Part shown: piece after piece, positions 1 through 10,276 of the stretch
Layout: the number at the start of each line of letters is the position of its first letter
Numbering within the stretch: position 1 is the stretch's first letter
Assembly (NCBI GenBank): GCA_020650975.1
Contig: JAIPMN010039835.1
Coordinates: forward strand, 939-23,410
Reading direction: 5' to 3'
DNA from: Apostichopus californicus
Lineage: Eukaryota > Echinodermata > Holothuroidea > Aspidochirotida > Stichopodidae
DNA: 22,472 nt
Program-made: the position numbers and the translations under genes
Notes under the pieces: generated by a model
Seen by the model: the letters and a program-made list of their open reading frames with translations, nothing else
Database searches by the model: none
Told to the model about the DNA's origin: nothing

Positions 1-547
1 GTCCCCATAAACCAATTCAGTGTGTGTTAAGTCACTAGTGAGTCCCCACAAGTAATGTGGAATGTCTTGTATAGTAACACTATAACAAAAGTAAATAAAA
101 ACATAAATAATACCAAACTTAATTTTGGATGGAAAGGTCATTACAAATTCAAAGTTTGAAGCCTCTGTGATCATTGTAACTAACGGTCCCCATAATGATA
201 GCCAAAAGGTTGAGTCCCCGTAAACCACCTTACGCCTGTGTGTGTGTGTGTGTCTCGCTTGTAAACACACATACGCGCATTCACACCCTTACGGGGTACA
301 TCCCTTACGAGACATTTCTATGAGTTCAGGATATGCCTTAGCGGGTATTGCCAAGCGCACACAAACGCTCATCCGCCTGCATGACTACATAGGTTACGAT
401 TATCATCAAACAAAAAATGTAAGAAAGAAAGTTTAACTCTTAATTTCAAAGAAATGTAATCGCTTATAATTTCATGTCATATTTCATGTCATATACATGT
501 CATTTCGATAGAGAATATAAGTTCGAGTTTGATAACATTGCTACTCT
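1..547. other. Intergenic stretch, no gene seen
   Basis: I see no supported gene here. The stretch holds four loosely spaced occurrences of a GTCCCC-containing motif in the first 220 bases, the (TG)n tract listed separately, and a short run of ATTTCATGTCAT-like 12-base repeats near 470-510. The open frames here are short and run through simple sequence. Confidence 0.6.
237..253. repeat. (TG)n microsatellite
   Basis: About eight and a half uninterrupted TG units, followed by a looser CA/TG-rich stretch to about 290. It is simple sequence with no sign of coding. Confidence 0.9.
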
Positions 548-740
548 TTTTCAGTCAGTGTTCCTTTCGCTTGTGTATTCTTTGTTTACTTTGAGAACCC
601 GTGACACACACCTACCTTTTTATGTTATACAATCAGGCTTCTTGCGTCATCTTCAGCAACAGTTGATCATTTAGGTTAGCCAAAGAACAACTGTACATCA
701 AATTCCGTCTCAGAATTTAAATCAGTCTACCTGATTGTGC
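548..740 (+). repeat. Dispersed repeat, copy 1
   Basis: This stretch matches 21785-21990 in the same orientation. Shared blocks include CTTTCGCTTGTGTATT, AGAACCCGTGA, ACCTACCTTT and GATCATTTAGGTTAG, then CAAAGAACAAC. The copies differ by substitutions and by an insertion of about 40 bases in copy 2. Copy 1 abuts a LINE remnant at its right edge, while copy 2 abuts a Gypsy remnant at its left edge. It is a repeat family of unknown type. The 66-residue open frame across it is not conserved in copy 2. Confidence 0.75.
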
Positions 741-1410
741 TTTCATTGGATGGTGTCTAACAGAACATTAATTTATAGACTGGAAAAGAACAGGTTTGAA
801 CCACCAGCATCGGACATAATATGGAACTTAAAACTTGCCATGTGGAGATAATTTACATAAATAGCAGAAAAGCAATGGACCTAGTATAGGAACCTTGAGG
901 GACACCACACTTGACTTGGGTAAAGAGTTCATATGATTGATAGCAACAAACTGATGTCAATCAGTGAAGTAGCTCTTGAACCACTGCAAGGCAGTACCCC
1001 TAACTCCATTGTGCTCCAGTTCATCACGTGAAATGTTGTGGTCAAGGGTAACACAGAGACTTCGATAAATCAAGAACATAGCAGATTCATAGTGATTTCT
1101 TTCAAACGCTTCCAATACTTTATTTGTAAAATGTAAAATAGTATGCGCAGTAGAACGGCCGGGGAGGAGCCAAAACTGATAATCATAAAGTAAATTGTGC
1201 TTAACGAAGAAAGTATATAATCTAGAAAACATAAATTTTTCGAGTATACGTTGGAAAAGGTAGGATTGAGATGCTTCTATAACTATTCACCTCCTCATCA
1301 TCACCAGATTTAAAGACAGTGACAACACAATAATTCGGAACAATACCTTGTTCAATAGAGAGATTACAAATATATGACAGTGAAAAATAAGGAATGAGCA
1401 ACATGGTTTA
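735..1410 (-). pseudogene. LINE (Jockey/CR1-like) reverse transcriptase remnant
   Basis: Read on the minus strand, this is the palm and fingers region of a non-LTR retrotransposon reverse transcriptase, normally part of the ORF2 protein that copies element RNA into a nicked chromosome. Visible blocks in order are GIVPNYCVVTVFKSGD followed by YRSISILPFP (canonical YRPISILP), then LYDYQFWLLPGRSTAHTILH, LDHNISRDELEHNGVRGTAL, WFKSYFTD, a GVPQGS block at 889-906, and LGPLLF in a shifted frame. The catalytic FADDT block has decayed to SDAGGSNLFFS at 800-814, so both catalytic aspartates are compromised. There are at least two frameshifts and several stops, and no endonuclease domain or 3' end is seen. 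It is a dead 5'- and 3'-truncated copy. The broad family is secure; the clade (Jockey, CR1 or a relative) is inferred. Confidence 0.88.
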
Positions 1411-4038
1411 CAATGTTTGTAGAAATTTTGGACACCCTGTACCATGGCTAAATGTATGATTTAAGTTTTCTTGCAAGAAATGTCGCACTTGACAGGGTAA
1501 CATATTCATGTAAACCAAATATCTGACTGAGTTGTATGGAAGCAAAATTCACCGAAAAACACAGGTCATGTACTAGTTAATAAGACTGCAAACCTTCTAG
1601 CAAAGTTAGGCAAAGTGCATGAAATTGTGTCCCCAGCAGATCAGGGTAATAAGAAATGACATACCACCTATCAAGACCACAGGAAGAACTCAAAGCTTGA
1701 GCGTATCAACAAGAAACACTACAAACATGGACACCTTCATCTTACATCTCCGAAGAGCCCTATTTATAGTCACAAGAATATTTCGGAGCAATTCTCGGTC
1801 AAAACTTGTCACTTTGTTGTTGTTGTTAATGTTATAGCAGACGTCACACTAGAGCTACCTAGAAGCTGCTTTGTGACAATATTATACTATAAAACATCCA
1901 GCCATGGGTGTAGGCTACTAATAAATTTATGTAAATTTAAATAAGCTAAATCAAGACCAATAAACATACCTGCCTTAGGGGAGTGGGGTGGCAGAAGGTA
2001 CCAATTGGTGAGTGCAGATTCGTACAATTGCTACCCTAGTACTGCCAAGTAGTTTAGCTATCACTCTGCAATGAATTTGTCAGTCAATTTTCTGGGCAAA
2101 TCTGCACACCAAGCGTATAAGAGAAGAAAAAATACCACATGTAGTTTAACTTGAACAGAATAAAGGAAGTGCAAGTAAAATACCGGTTCAGATATTACAA
2201 GCACTCTATTACAATGCGTCTAACACAATCAGTGATCAAACTGCTAGGCCTAGACAACACTATCAAGGCATCTGTTTACAACATCAGCTAACAGGCGACT
2301 ATAGTAGGCCACTCACCTGCAAGAGTCTTCAAAAATAAATAATTATTAGTTCTGCTACTGAGCTTATCATTGCTACAATTTAGGTCAGGCAGGAATAAAT
2401 TACAATTTCCAGGCTGGGGCAAACACAATTCATGTATTTTCAATCAACTTATTCCAAATTTACTGCTATACATACAGCAAAACGTCGTGAACATTGATTA
2501 CCGTTTCTTAGCAAGCTTCGTGAAACTAGTGTCAACCAAACACATCTATATTGGGCCAAGCTTATAGTCCTAATTGCTAATCTTTGGTAGCTTCTGAGCC
2601 TTTAGAAACATTCAAAATCACTTTAGTCTGAAAACATAGCTCGATTTGTGACAATAGGACCCCAACAGAGTCCATCTCGGCAATATCATGGCTAAAAGTC
2701 AAAACTTAGACATAAATACTCATTTCTGACCACAGAAATCACTAAATCGTGAAATCAGTGAACCTCTCACCTGAAATATCAATTGCTACACTATACTAAG
2801 CATTTAAGCCATTAATATGTTTTTTTTTTGCTTAAAGGTGTTGACATACTTTTGCTCTATCGCTCAATTGATTTACACACTAACTTGGTTGCTTTCCAAG
2901 GCCGCTAGAGCATAGATATACTGACATGTCCGACCCACTATAAGATAGCTGATGGCTTGGGCTGTCACAGCACCTTCAACTTTTGCAACCGTTTATATAA
3001 TGAGATAGAAGAGCTCAAAGTTTAGCATAGTGCTTCCGAACTCAGCTGTCACTGCAGAATCTTCTTCTTTCACTCAAGATGTTCTAAAATACCTTAAATC
3101 ACCTTCAATCCTCCAGATTTTGTGGTTTATTTTATCCTCCTTAGCATCCAAGCATAACAAAGAATGATGATGACTCTGAAAATGCCACAATAATCAATAC
3201 ACTAAGTCACTTTAAGGCTATTTTCTGACAATGGTTAACCTATAGGCGGACGTGCACTACTTTAATTGTGGTGTGATACCTGACTTAAAGCGTCCGTTAT
3301 ATTATTTTACATTATTTATGTAAGATATTTTGTTAAAACATTTAATTTGAGAACACGTTCTGGTGTGTTACTTCATAAGTCTTGACTCCTACTCTATCAC
3401 TTCTTAGCAGAAAATATGATAATGATTCTTCATAACCCCCAAACTACAGGAACCCATAAAATGAGACGACGACCATATGCTTTTGAAAGTTAACTAGTGA
3501 AATTTTATTTGCTGTAAATCTCCAAAATGTCTTCATACACCACGGAATAATTGACGTAACTATGGCACTAATTAGCGATACGTTAGGCTTGCGTGTTACC
3601 TCTTTACAATCCATTACATCTTGGAAAAACGAGTTAGAACGTTAAGCATCCCAACAAGAAATTGGCAACATTCCCAATAATGTTTCTTTGAGGAAAATAT
3701 GGAAACGAAAATCACGATGATGAAATATGACTAATTAATTTTGGGTTAAAACACTGATATTTGTGTCTTCATTCATTTATAATGATTGTTCAATCTTCTT
3801 TAAGATACCTGTAGGGTTATGTCTGTTTGAATGATTGAAGAAAGATCATCTTTCAAATCCATAGTTTTTCAATATGTGTTTGTGTGTACTGTGCTAAAAT
3901 AAAACCAAGATGAACATACTTGACGTCATAATGACGTTACCAGTACACGACAGATAAGAAAAAAATATGTACTAAATTAAATCTTGCAACACACAATACG
4001 TTACATAGGAGGTCAGGGGCAAACAACAGACTCCACCA
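1411..4038. other. Unassigned intergenic stretch
   Basis: I recognise no gene, RNA or mobile element in these 2.6 kb. The sequence is AT-rich and evenly scrambled, with stops in all frames and only short open frames at 1619-1837 and 2370-2567 that have no family resemblance. A T-run lies at 2819-2829. Unspliced small exons or diverged repeats cannot be excluded by eye. Confidence 0.5.
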
Positions 4039-4080
4039 ACCACAATTTACCTACCACAATTTACCCACCACAATTGACCC
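4039..4080 (+). repeat. Three 14-bp tandem repeats
   Basis: Three successive copies of ACCACAATTTACCY differ at one or two positions; a partial fourth begins at 4081. They sit immediately outside the left arm of the large inverted repeat, so they may mark its breakpoint. Confidence 0.85.
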
Positions 4081-4099
4081 ACCAAATGGAGTGCGAACG

Positions 4100-4235
4100 G
4101 TGTATACTTTATACTACTCATGAGGACCTCTCTTATCAGTAACATACACCTTGATATGCTTAATTTTATAAATCGTTTTAAAGCGAACAAACTGCTTTTA
4201 AATGACGAAAAAAATCATGAGACATTATAAATTGT
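4100..4235 (+). pseudogene. LINE reverse transcriptase fragment, deleted form
   Basis: Translation gives HEDLS, then after a one-base shift NIHLDMLNFINRFKANKL and LLNDEKNHETL, ending in a stop at 4228-4230. This corresponds to the segment just after the YADD box of non-LTR reverse transcriptases (canonical DLQKLNEWFKANKLSLN). The inverted copy near 18660-18740 has the same residues (HEDLSEIF, NVNLDMLNFINW). The catalytic YADD seen in that copy at 18759-18770 is missing here, because this copy begins just downstream of it. After the KANKL block both copies pass directly into the same noncoding sequence instead of the expected thumb region. Confidence 0.75.
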
Positions 4236-4259
4236 GAACATGTACGATGACCTTAGAGG

Positions 4260-4385
4260 TAAGACCAATCAGCTATTGCCAGTGACAGTATTTTACTGTA
4301 TTTTTGTGTGTGTTTGTATCGGAGTAAATGGTGTCAAAGTCTTTGTCAGTATGTAACAAAGAAATGGTAGTATAATGCTTGCTAC
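4260..4385 (+). repeat. Shared ~100-bp motif, copy 1 of about 4
   Basis: The core AAATGGTGTCAAAGTC, then TTGTCAGTATGTAACAAAGA and a GG-TAGTATAAT tail, recurs on the minus strand at about 18455-18580. A weaker minus-strand copy is at 16795-16890, and a tail-only match lies at 5925-5960. In the right arm the module starts with GCCAGTGGCGG and a small hairpin (ATCACCGTAC...GGTGAT). It follows directly after the LINE fragment, so it may be the untranslated tail of that element. Confidence 0.6.
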
Positions 4386-4902
4386 TTAAAGAAGAAAAGT
4401 TAAGTTTCGGCATTCATCTACTTGTTATACCGTCGCGACTTTCCAAAATAAAGGGAAAAAATGCCCTTTTAACGCGTCACTAACTCTCCAGTAACTTGAA
4501 CATAAATAACGTTGAACTATTGAGGCAGTTATTGTGTCTGAAAGGTGTTTTGAATCTTTTTGAAAACTCTGCTAAATGTAAGGAATAGACCACATCAGTA
4601 AGAAAGGGTTTGCAATGGAGCGAAATGATTGGAGAATGACCAACCTGTCAATTTCAGATGTGTCAAAAATATTCTGTATCGTTGTTCAGTAATTGGTTCA
4701 GTTAAATTAACAATGAATATCACGGTCACTTTAAATGTTGCTTTTGGTTACTTTTGAAAAGTAGCTACATTTGCAGCAAGAAACAAAAGCCACCCTTTCT
4801 TGTTAATTGGCTAGATGCATTGTAATTAATATATATGGATATGCCATATAATATATTTATAAAGTGTTTAAACAAATAAAGAGAAACACCAGAAATATTC
4901 CA

Positions 4903-4943
4903 CTTCACGACCGGTTTCGTCCTTTTGGACTCATCAGGCGAAG
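4903..4943 (-). ncRNA. Hammerhead self-cleaving ribozyme
   Basis: All core elements of a hammerhead are present on the minus strand. CTGATGA (4937-4931) is followed by stem II GTCC-AAAA-GGAC (4930-4919), GAA (4918-4916), a minimal stem III ACC/GGT (4915-4910), and C17 at 4909 after GU. Stem I pairs CTTCGC (4943-4938) with GTGAAG (4908-4903): six consecutive pairs, one of them G-U. Cleavage is predicted between 4909 and 4908. The open ends are in stem I, which makes it type I in layout. Stem III is palindromic (ACCGGT) with essentially no loop. Known animal hammerheads with such short stem III are thought to act best as dimers or in tandem or circular RNAs. No core position is mutated, so this copy could still be active. 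Confidence 0.9.
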
Positions 4944-4946
4944 ATA

Positions 4947-5012
4947 GGTATCGAACCCCGTACCTTCGTGTCATTGACGGAAGTCCGTATCACTAAGCCA
5001 CAGTGAGTCTGT
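4947..5012 (-). promoter_or_regulatory. Pol III internal promoter (A and B boxes)
   Basis: Box A TGGCTTAGTG lies at 5000-4991 and box B GGTTCGATACC at 4957-4947, both on the minus strand. Spacing and order are those of tRNA-derived SINE heads. Transcription would run directly into the hammerhead. Confidence 0.75.
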
Positions 5013-5133
5013 ATGTGTGTGAATGCGTGTGAATACGTCTTACCATGTACGTGAACAGAGTGCCCATTGTGCTCCTGAATCTGACAATGTATACATAATT
5101 TTAGTGGCAAGCCAAGCACCAGGAGTGAACTCT

Positions 5134-5432
5134 TTGTTATGTGAAATGAACCTGCAATTTTCTGAATTTTTAAAAACCAGTCCTACTAAAAATATACCGT
5201 ATCAAATGCTTAAAGGTGTGTTGTGAGTATTCAGTTGTGCCTCAGTAAAATTTATCATATGCAATAAAGCACATTTGACATTATAAAACGTGTTGTCCTT
5301 TTTTATGTTATGTGCAATGGAACTTGAATTTGCGATTTTATGAATTTTAAGAACCAATCCTACTGAAAATATTCCATATCCAATTCTTAAAGGTGTTTTC
5401 TGAGTATTCATTCTTGCTTTGGTACAATATTT
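5134..5432 (+). repeat. 171-bp tandem duplication, diverged
   Basis: The block starting TGTTATGTG at 5135 recurs at 5306. Matching runs include AATTTTTAAAAACCAGTCCTACT against AATTTTAAGAACCAATCCTACT, then CTTAAAGGTGT and GAGTATTCA. It is noncoding in all frames; the overlapping open frames on both strands are artefacts of the AT-rich unit. Confidence 0.8.
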
Positions 5433-5773
5433 AGTAAATCTAAACAGGTTTCTCTTTTACTTCACAATACAAATATGTGGAGTTTTCCCATTGAAAGTAT
5501 TTCATTGTTTCTCAGAAGGCAATTTTGTCACTTGCATGAGATTCCTGTCCTCCAGTGAAAGGTGACTTTCACTGAATAAGTTTCAAACTAATTTCGAGAT
5601 CTTAAAGATTTGTACATAGTTTCCCGTGACTTTATAAAATATATATCAAAGGGATGTGTGATATATTTTTAACCTTTAGTATGCTAACCGAAAACCCTAA
5701 AACTATATTACAGTGATACTAATCCAAATTTATACTTTAAACGAAATCAGTCTTTTTAGAATCCCATATTTAA

Positions 5774-5796
5774 CCCCCCCCCCCCAAAAAAAAAAA
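5774..5796 (+). repeat. C12-A11 homopolymer pair
   Basis: Twelve C followed directly by eleven A. The same arrangement, TAA then a C-run then an A-run, occurs in the right arm at 18005-18029 on the same strand, so it is not a product of the inverted duplication. Confidence 0.85.
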
Positions 5797-7539
5797 TGGA
5801 AAATAAAAAATAAGAAAGGGACTATGTTGTCCCGTATTTAAGCTAATTATAAAGTCTACGTTATGTTTACCAAACATTTGCTGCATCAAATAGGGAACAC
5901 AATACAGATATACCAATGTGATACATCTAACGGTGCTAACAAATAAGAAGGATGCCATTTATTACATGGCTAACCAGAATGCAAAATGCATTGAGGTTTC
6001 GATGACTTCTATGCACTAGACTTCTGCTTGTTAGTAATAACCAGAACTAGCTGTTACAATAACACTATGGCATGATAACACAGGTCAGTCTACTGTACGT
6101 GGCTATACACACCTCCATCAAAACATTAGGGGTCTTGTACTCGATGTTATGAATCCACAAGTATTAGAGGTATCCACGATTTCCATCGTTACATATCATG
6201 TAAAAGGTTTTTCAGAGTTTGACATCTGGTGACCTATAGGAGATTTGACCTCACAAGCAATAGGATTCTTGTACTCAATATGGCAAATCCATATACCATG
6301 TATGAAAATTATCCATGATTTCTACCATGAGAAATCATGTTGTGAAGGGTTTCAGGCCTCGACTAATATTTTTGAAAGTACTCGCTATTTGGCGACCGTG
6401 ACTACAAATGTACTCGCCAAATTCCACTCGCCACTAGGCCTATGCTTGTTGTTCAAGTCTCCAAAGTACAGATCTGCAACATCAATGCTTTCTATGAACA
6501 AAGGTTAGGCAGTTAGGCAGATGCATGGTGCTACGTAATTGCGCATTAGAAAGTCATGTTTCTTTGCAGAACGAAATTAAAACTTTTTCCACCAAAAGTA
6601 AGTGTTGAACAAAGTAAAACATGACGCAGAATCATAAATAAGCAGCTAGCCCTACTGTATTGTCTCAAACAATTAAAAATACAAAATCTGTAAATATACC
6701 TACGAAGAAAGAGCTCTTGGCTTCTGTTACATTATGGCTCCTCTACTTTACTAGGCATATACTATACAGAAACTAGGTGTGCTGGAGTCCTAAGCATATA
6801 CAGTACCTCACTGCTACTTTAAACCGTACAATTTCCCAATTAGTTATCTGTCTTTTAGCTGCAGATTGATGCGCTAAAAATATCGCTATTACTCCATTTC
6901 ACTGACTCAAATCGATCTTTTACGCAATGATAATCTGAGGTTGTAAGAGCATCTCCTCTTCCAAAATTCCTAGCAGTAATAACAGCAAACTTGTCTCAAA
7001 ACTCCTTAAATTGTTCTATACTTTGCGAATTATGACTGATAGCCAGTAGGAAATTGCATTAAGAAATAATGAAGGAGATGTTTTGCCATCTTAAGTGTAT
7101 TGGTATTCTGACTCGTATTATTCACGTTGTTGTGTTAACGAACCCTATTCTACCCAACCGTTGCTGGCCTAGACAACATAAAATTGCTCACAGGCCTACC
7201 CAGGTTTGTTCAAGTTGGCCCATAATCATAAACGTGACGAAAGTCGAATGTACTTTTAAGGCCTAGCTATGCTGAAACTGGTGGAAGAGACTACACAATT
7301 GAGATCAACAGCCGATCCAGGCAAAAGCTAGTGAACTCACTGCCAAACGAATTGGTCATAGTAAAAAAACTAACTAGACGAACTGTTAAGTTTCATAAAC
7401 GCTGCCTGGTCACAACGAAACTACATCCAACCTGAAGTGAATAGAACCGCTGTACTGCAAAGTACACCTTTTTTGCACGCAAAATAAGGCTTCCGACCGG
7501 CACGTTGAAGCCTATGCAAATTTGGTCGAGCTTTCTGTT

Positions 7540-7990
7540 TTAGATTCTACGGATGCCCATAAGCTCATCTCCAATTGCCAATAGCCTCCTATTCGTATGA
7601 GGCGTAACGCACATTATATCTGAAGGCTGGTCTGTGGGTAGCTTATAAAACAAGGTTCTACAATTTGGAGTCTCGTGACTCCAAATGACCTTTGACCTAA
7701 ATAAAATCTTGTACTGAACGCGTACCAACTACATACTAAATATGTGATTCGTCCAACCTTCCCTTCTTGAGTTATCGTGTTTACAAGGTTTTCACAATTT
7801 GACCTCTAGTGACCCCAAATGGACTTGGACCTCCACCAAAAACAATAGCGATCTTGAACTTAATGTGGTACTCCTTCACACGTAATACGAGATTGATACA
7901 AGCTTTCCTTCTTGAGATATCGTGTTTACAAGGTTTACACAAGTTGACCCCTGGTGACCCCAAATGACTTTTGACCTCCACAAACAAAAG
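7540..7990 (+). repeat. Left inverted end of the foldback-type element
   Basis: This end holds three ~140-bp modules in reverse orientation relative to the right end. The tip block (AGCTTTCTG to CTACGGATGCCC) and module borders align to 10757-11243 reversed, with scattered substitutions and few gaps. Confidence 0.82.
7686..7698 (-). promoter_or_regulatory. DR1 nuclear-receptor-type site
   Basis: TGACCTTTGACCT is the perfect reverse complement of AGGTCAAAGGTCA, the direct repeat with one-base spacer bound by RXR, HNF4, COUP-TF and PPAR type receptors. It lies in the left foldback end. Function is inferred from sequence only. Confidence 0.5.
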
Positions 7991-8372
7991 CCCAAGGGCA
8001 ATATGGTTCCTTGCTTGTAAGGAATATTTACAAGGGTGCAATGCTGTCTTAAAATTGTCATGTGGTCTGATGTACACACACAATATTATTGCCAAAAGTA
8101 TCACAAATCAACCGTTGGTCCTTTTGAGAACCTGTTGAGGACCAGGTGTCTGATATGAGCAAGAGTCGCATTTTTTACGGAACTAACAGAATCATCCTAA
8201 CTGTACTTATTAAGAATTTTAACAAAATCAAACCAAACCTTGATCTCTAATAACTTCGCACATTAAGGTTGCAGAGGAGTCAACTTATGGACAATTTAGA
8301 TTGGAATGTGGCCACGAAACTTCAAACAATCAACTTGAAAGAAACTAATACAGGTCACTGGAGGTCAACCTT

Positions 8373-8385
8373 AGGTCAAAGGTCA
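8373..8385 (+). promoter_or_regulatory. DR1 nuclear-receptor-type site
   Basis: A perfect AGGTCAAAGGTCA. The matching position of the next ~950-bp unit, 9313-9325, has one mismatch (AGGTCAAAGGTAA). Confidence 0.5.
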
Positions 8386-10016
8386 CCCAAATGTAGGTCG
8401 ACTATTGGATTACAATATGCGTAACTCCCAACCTTGATGGACATTTGGTTCTCAAGTTATTGCAAAAATACTAGCTTTTGACCCCTATTGACCTTTGTTG
8501 ACCTTGGATCACATGACTGTATGTTTGGAAACGATCCTTTACCCCATTCACAACTAGTCCACAAATATCAACCATGTCGGACCCTGTCAATGTTAGTTTC
8601 ACAAAGTATTGCCCAAAAAAAAAACCATTTTGACCGATAATTGACCTTTGGTGACCTTGGATCACATCACGGTTATTTTGGAAAACGTGCCCCTATTCCA
8701 TTCACAACTTGTCCCAATATATCAGCCATGTCAGACTTCGTGACTAGAAGTTGTTGCAAAACTTCATAATATGGAAGTTTTTTGCACATAAGCAACCATT
8801 TATCAAATATGTTCCCCTTAATAATATGCACTCTGTCCTAAAATTGTTATTTGCTCAAATGTACACATATAATGTTATTGCTTAAAAGGTATCAAAAACA
8901 ACCTTTGGCCCCTCATAACTTGATAACCTGGTGTCCGATTGAAGCGGGAGTTGGTTTCCTCTGTATAGCACACAGAGCTCTATCTTATATCAAAATATTG
9001 ACAAACATTTTGTTCTTTGCCCCGTATCTCCCAAAATGAGCATATTTGTCAAGATTTGACCTTTTGACCTCATAGTAGGATTAAGTTTGACACACTGATT
9101 CAAAAAAGCAACATGACAAGTCTGTAAGCCCATCCTTACCACATGTAAGTTTATTAAAACCAAACATTGACCTTTGATAACTTCGCACAGGAACGTCGCA
9201 CAGGGGTCAACCCATGGACGATATTGATCAGAAGATACCTTTGAGATTTGAATATGGCTACGAAAATTCAAATAACCAAAGAAACTAAAACAGGTCACTG
9301 GAGGTCAACCTGAGGTCAAAGGTAACCCAGATGCGGGTCGACTATTGGATGACAATAGCGTAACTCCCAACCTTGATGGACATTTGGTTCTTAAGTTATT
9401 GCAAAAATACTAGTTTTTGACCCCTAATTGACCTTTGTTGACCTTGGATCATAATACCGTCATGCTTGGAAACGATCCCTTACCCCATTCACAACTAGTC
9501 CTCAAATATCGACCATGTCGCATCCTGTCAGTGGTAGTTTCACAAGTTATTGAAAAAAAAAACATTTTGACCCATAAATGACCTTTGGTGACCTTGGATC
9601 ACATCACGGTTCTTTTGGAAAATGTGCCCCTACTTCATTCACAACTTGTCCTAATATACCAGCCATGTCAGACTTCGTGACTAGAAGTTGTTGCAAAAAT
9701 TAGCATAAGTTGGCAGTTTTGCACATAAGCAACCTTGAATGACATTGGATGACCTGATGGTTTTTATCAAAAATGTTCCTCTTGATGATGTGCACTCTGT
9801 CCTAATTTCTTTTTTTTGCTACAATGTACACACATAATGTTATTGCTAGAAAGGTATCAAAACCAACCTTTGGACCCTCATAACTTGAGAACTGGGTGTC
9901 CGATTGAAGCGGGAGTTGGTTCACTCTTTATAGCACAAAGAGCTCTATCATATATCAAAATATTGACAATTTATTTTTTGCCCCGTATCTCCTAAATGAG
10001 CATATTTTTCAAGATT

Positions 10017-10029
10017 TGACCTTTGACCT
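10017..10029 (-). promoter_or_regulatory. DR1 nuclear-receptor-type site
   Basis: A perfect TGACCTTTGACCT, followed by a third half-site TTTTGACCTC. The equivalent position of the preceding unit (near 9057) has a two-base spacer instead. Confidence 0.5.
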
Positions 10030-10276
10030 TTTGACCTCGCGGTTAGATGAAGTTTGACACGCTGATTCAAAATAGCAACATGACAAGTCTGTATGACCAT
10101 CCTAATTGTCGTTATTAAAAACCCAAAAAAAATGACCTCTGATAACTTCGCACACGAAGGTCGCACAGGGGTCAACCCATGGACAATTTTGATAGGAAAG
10201 TACCTTTGAGATCCAATTATGGCCACGAAAATTCAAATAACCAAAAAATAATACAGGTCACCGGAGGTCAACCTGA

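Larger units (their letters stand above)
4813..5020 (-). mobile_element. tRNA-like SINE carrying a hammerhead ribozyme
   Basis: Read on the minus strand, the element starts near 5015 with a Pol III type-2 promoter: box A TGGCTTAGTG (5000-4991) and box B GGTTCGATACC (4957-4947), the latter matching the GGTTCGANNCC consensus, about 33 bases apart as in tRNA genes. A complete hammerhead ribozyme follows 3 bases after box B, then an AT-rich tail. The matching position of the right arm of the large inverted repeat lacks this block, so it was gained after the two arms separated. I see no true tRNA fold with a clean acceptor stem, so this is a SINE or retrozyme-like element rather than a tRNA gene. 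Outer limits are approximate, and the family name is unknown to me. Confidence 0.75.
4100..7535 (+). repeat. Left arm of large inverted repeat
   Basis: This arm matches the reverse complement of about 15525-18760, in order, with insertions on both sides. Identical or near-identical anchors include AACATGTACGATGAC (4237-4251 with 18596-18610), CGTCGCGACT (4431-4440 with 18409-18418), GCAAAATGCATTG (5981-5993 with 16741-16753) and TTTAGCTGCAGATTG (near 6853 with 15834-15850). The best conserved part is about 5940-7110, where the match is nearly continuous. The left arm carries extra sequence that the right arm lacks: the SINE with ribozyme (about 4813-5130) and about 350 bases at 7140-7490. The outer end is a LINE fragment. 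It could be an inverted segmental duplication, a giant terminal inverted repeat, or two copies of one composite element in opposite orientation. Confidence 0.8.

Noticed and set aside
4945-5012. True tRNA gene on the minus strand
   Set aside because: A and B boxes are present, but I cannot draw a clean acceptor stem and anticodon arm, and a ribozyme starts directly downstream. A SINE head fits better.
6245-6508. 87-residue open frame whose inverted copy (16216-16467, minus) encodes a similar 83-residue peptide
   Set aside because: The similarity is only the nucleotide repeat of the two arms. Differences include many amino-acid changes (I/T, W/F, I/S, C/F) and diverged C-termini, with no sign of selection on protein, and the frame runs through ~140-bp modules.
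7781-8104. 107-residue minus-strand open frame and similar frames at 8990-9298, 9948-10226 and 10759-10986
   Set aside because: These frames follow the tandem modules of the foldback element and are repeat shadows with no family resemblance.
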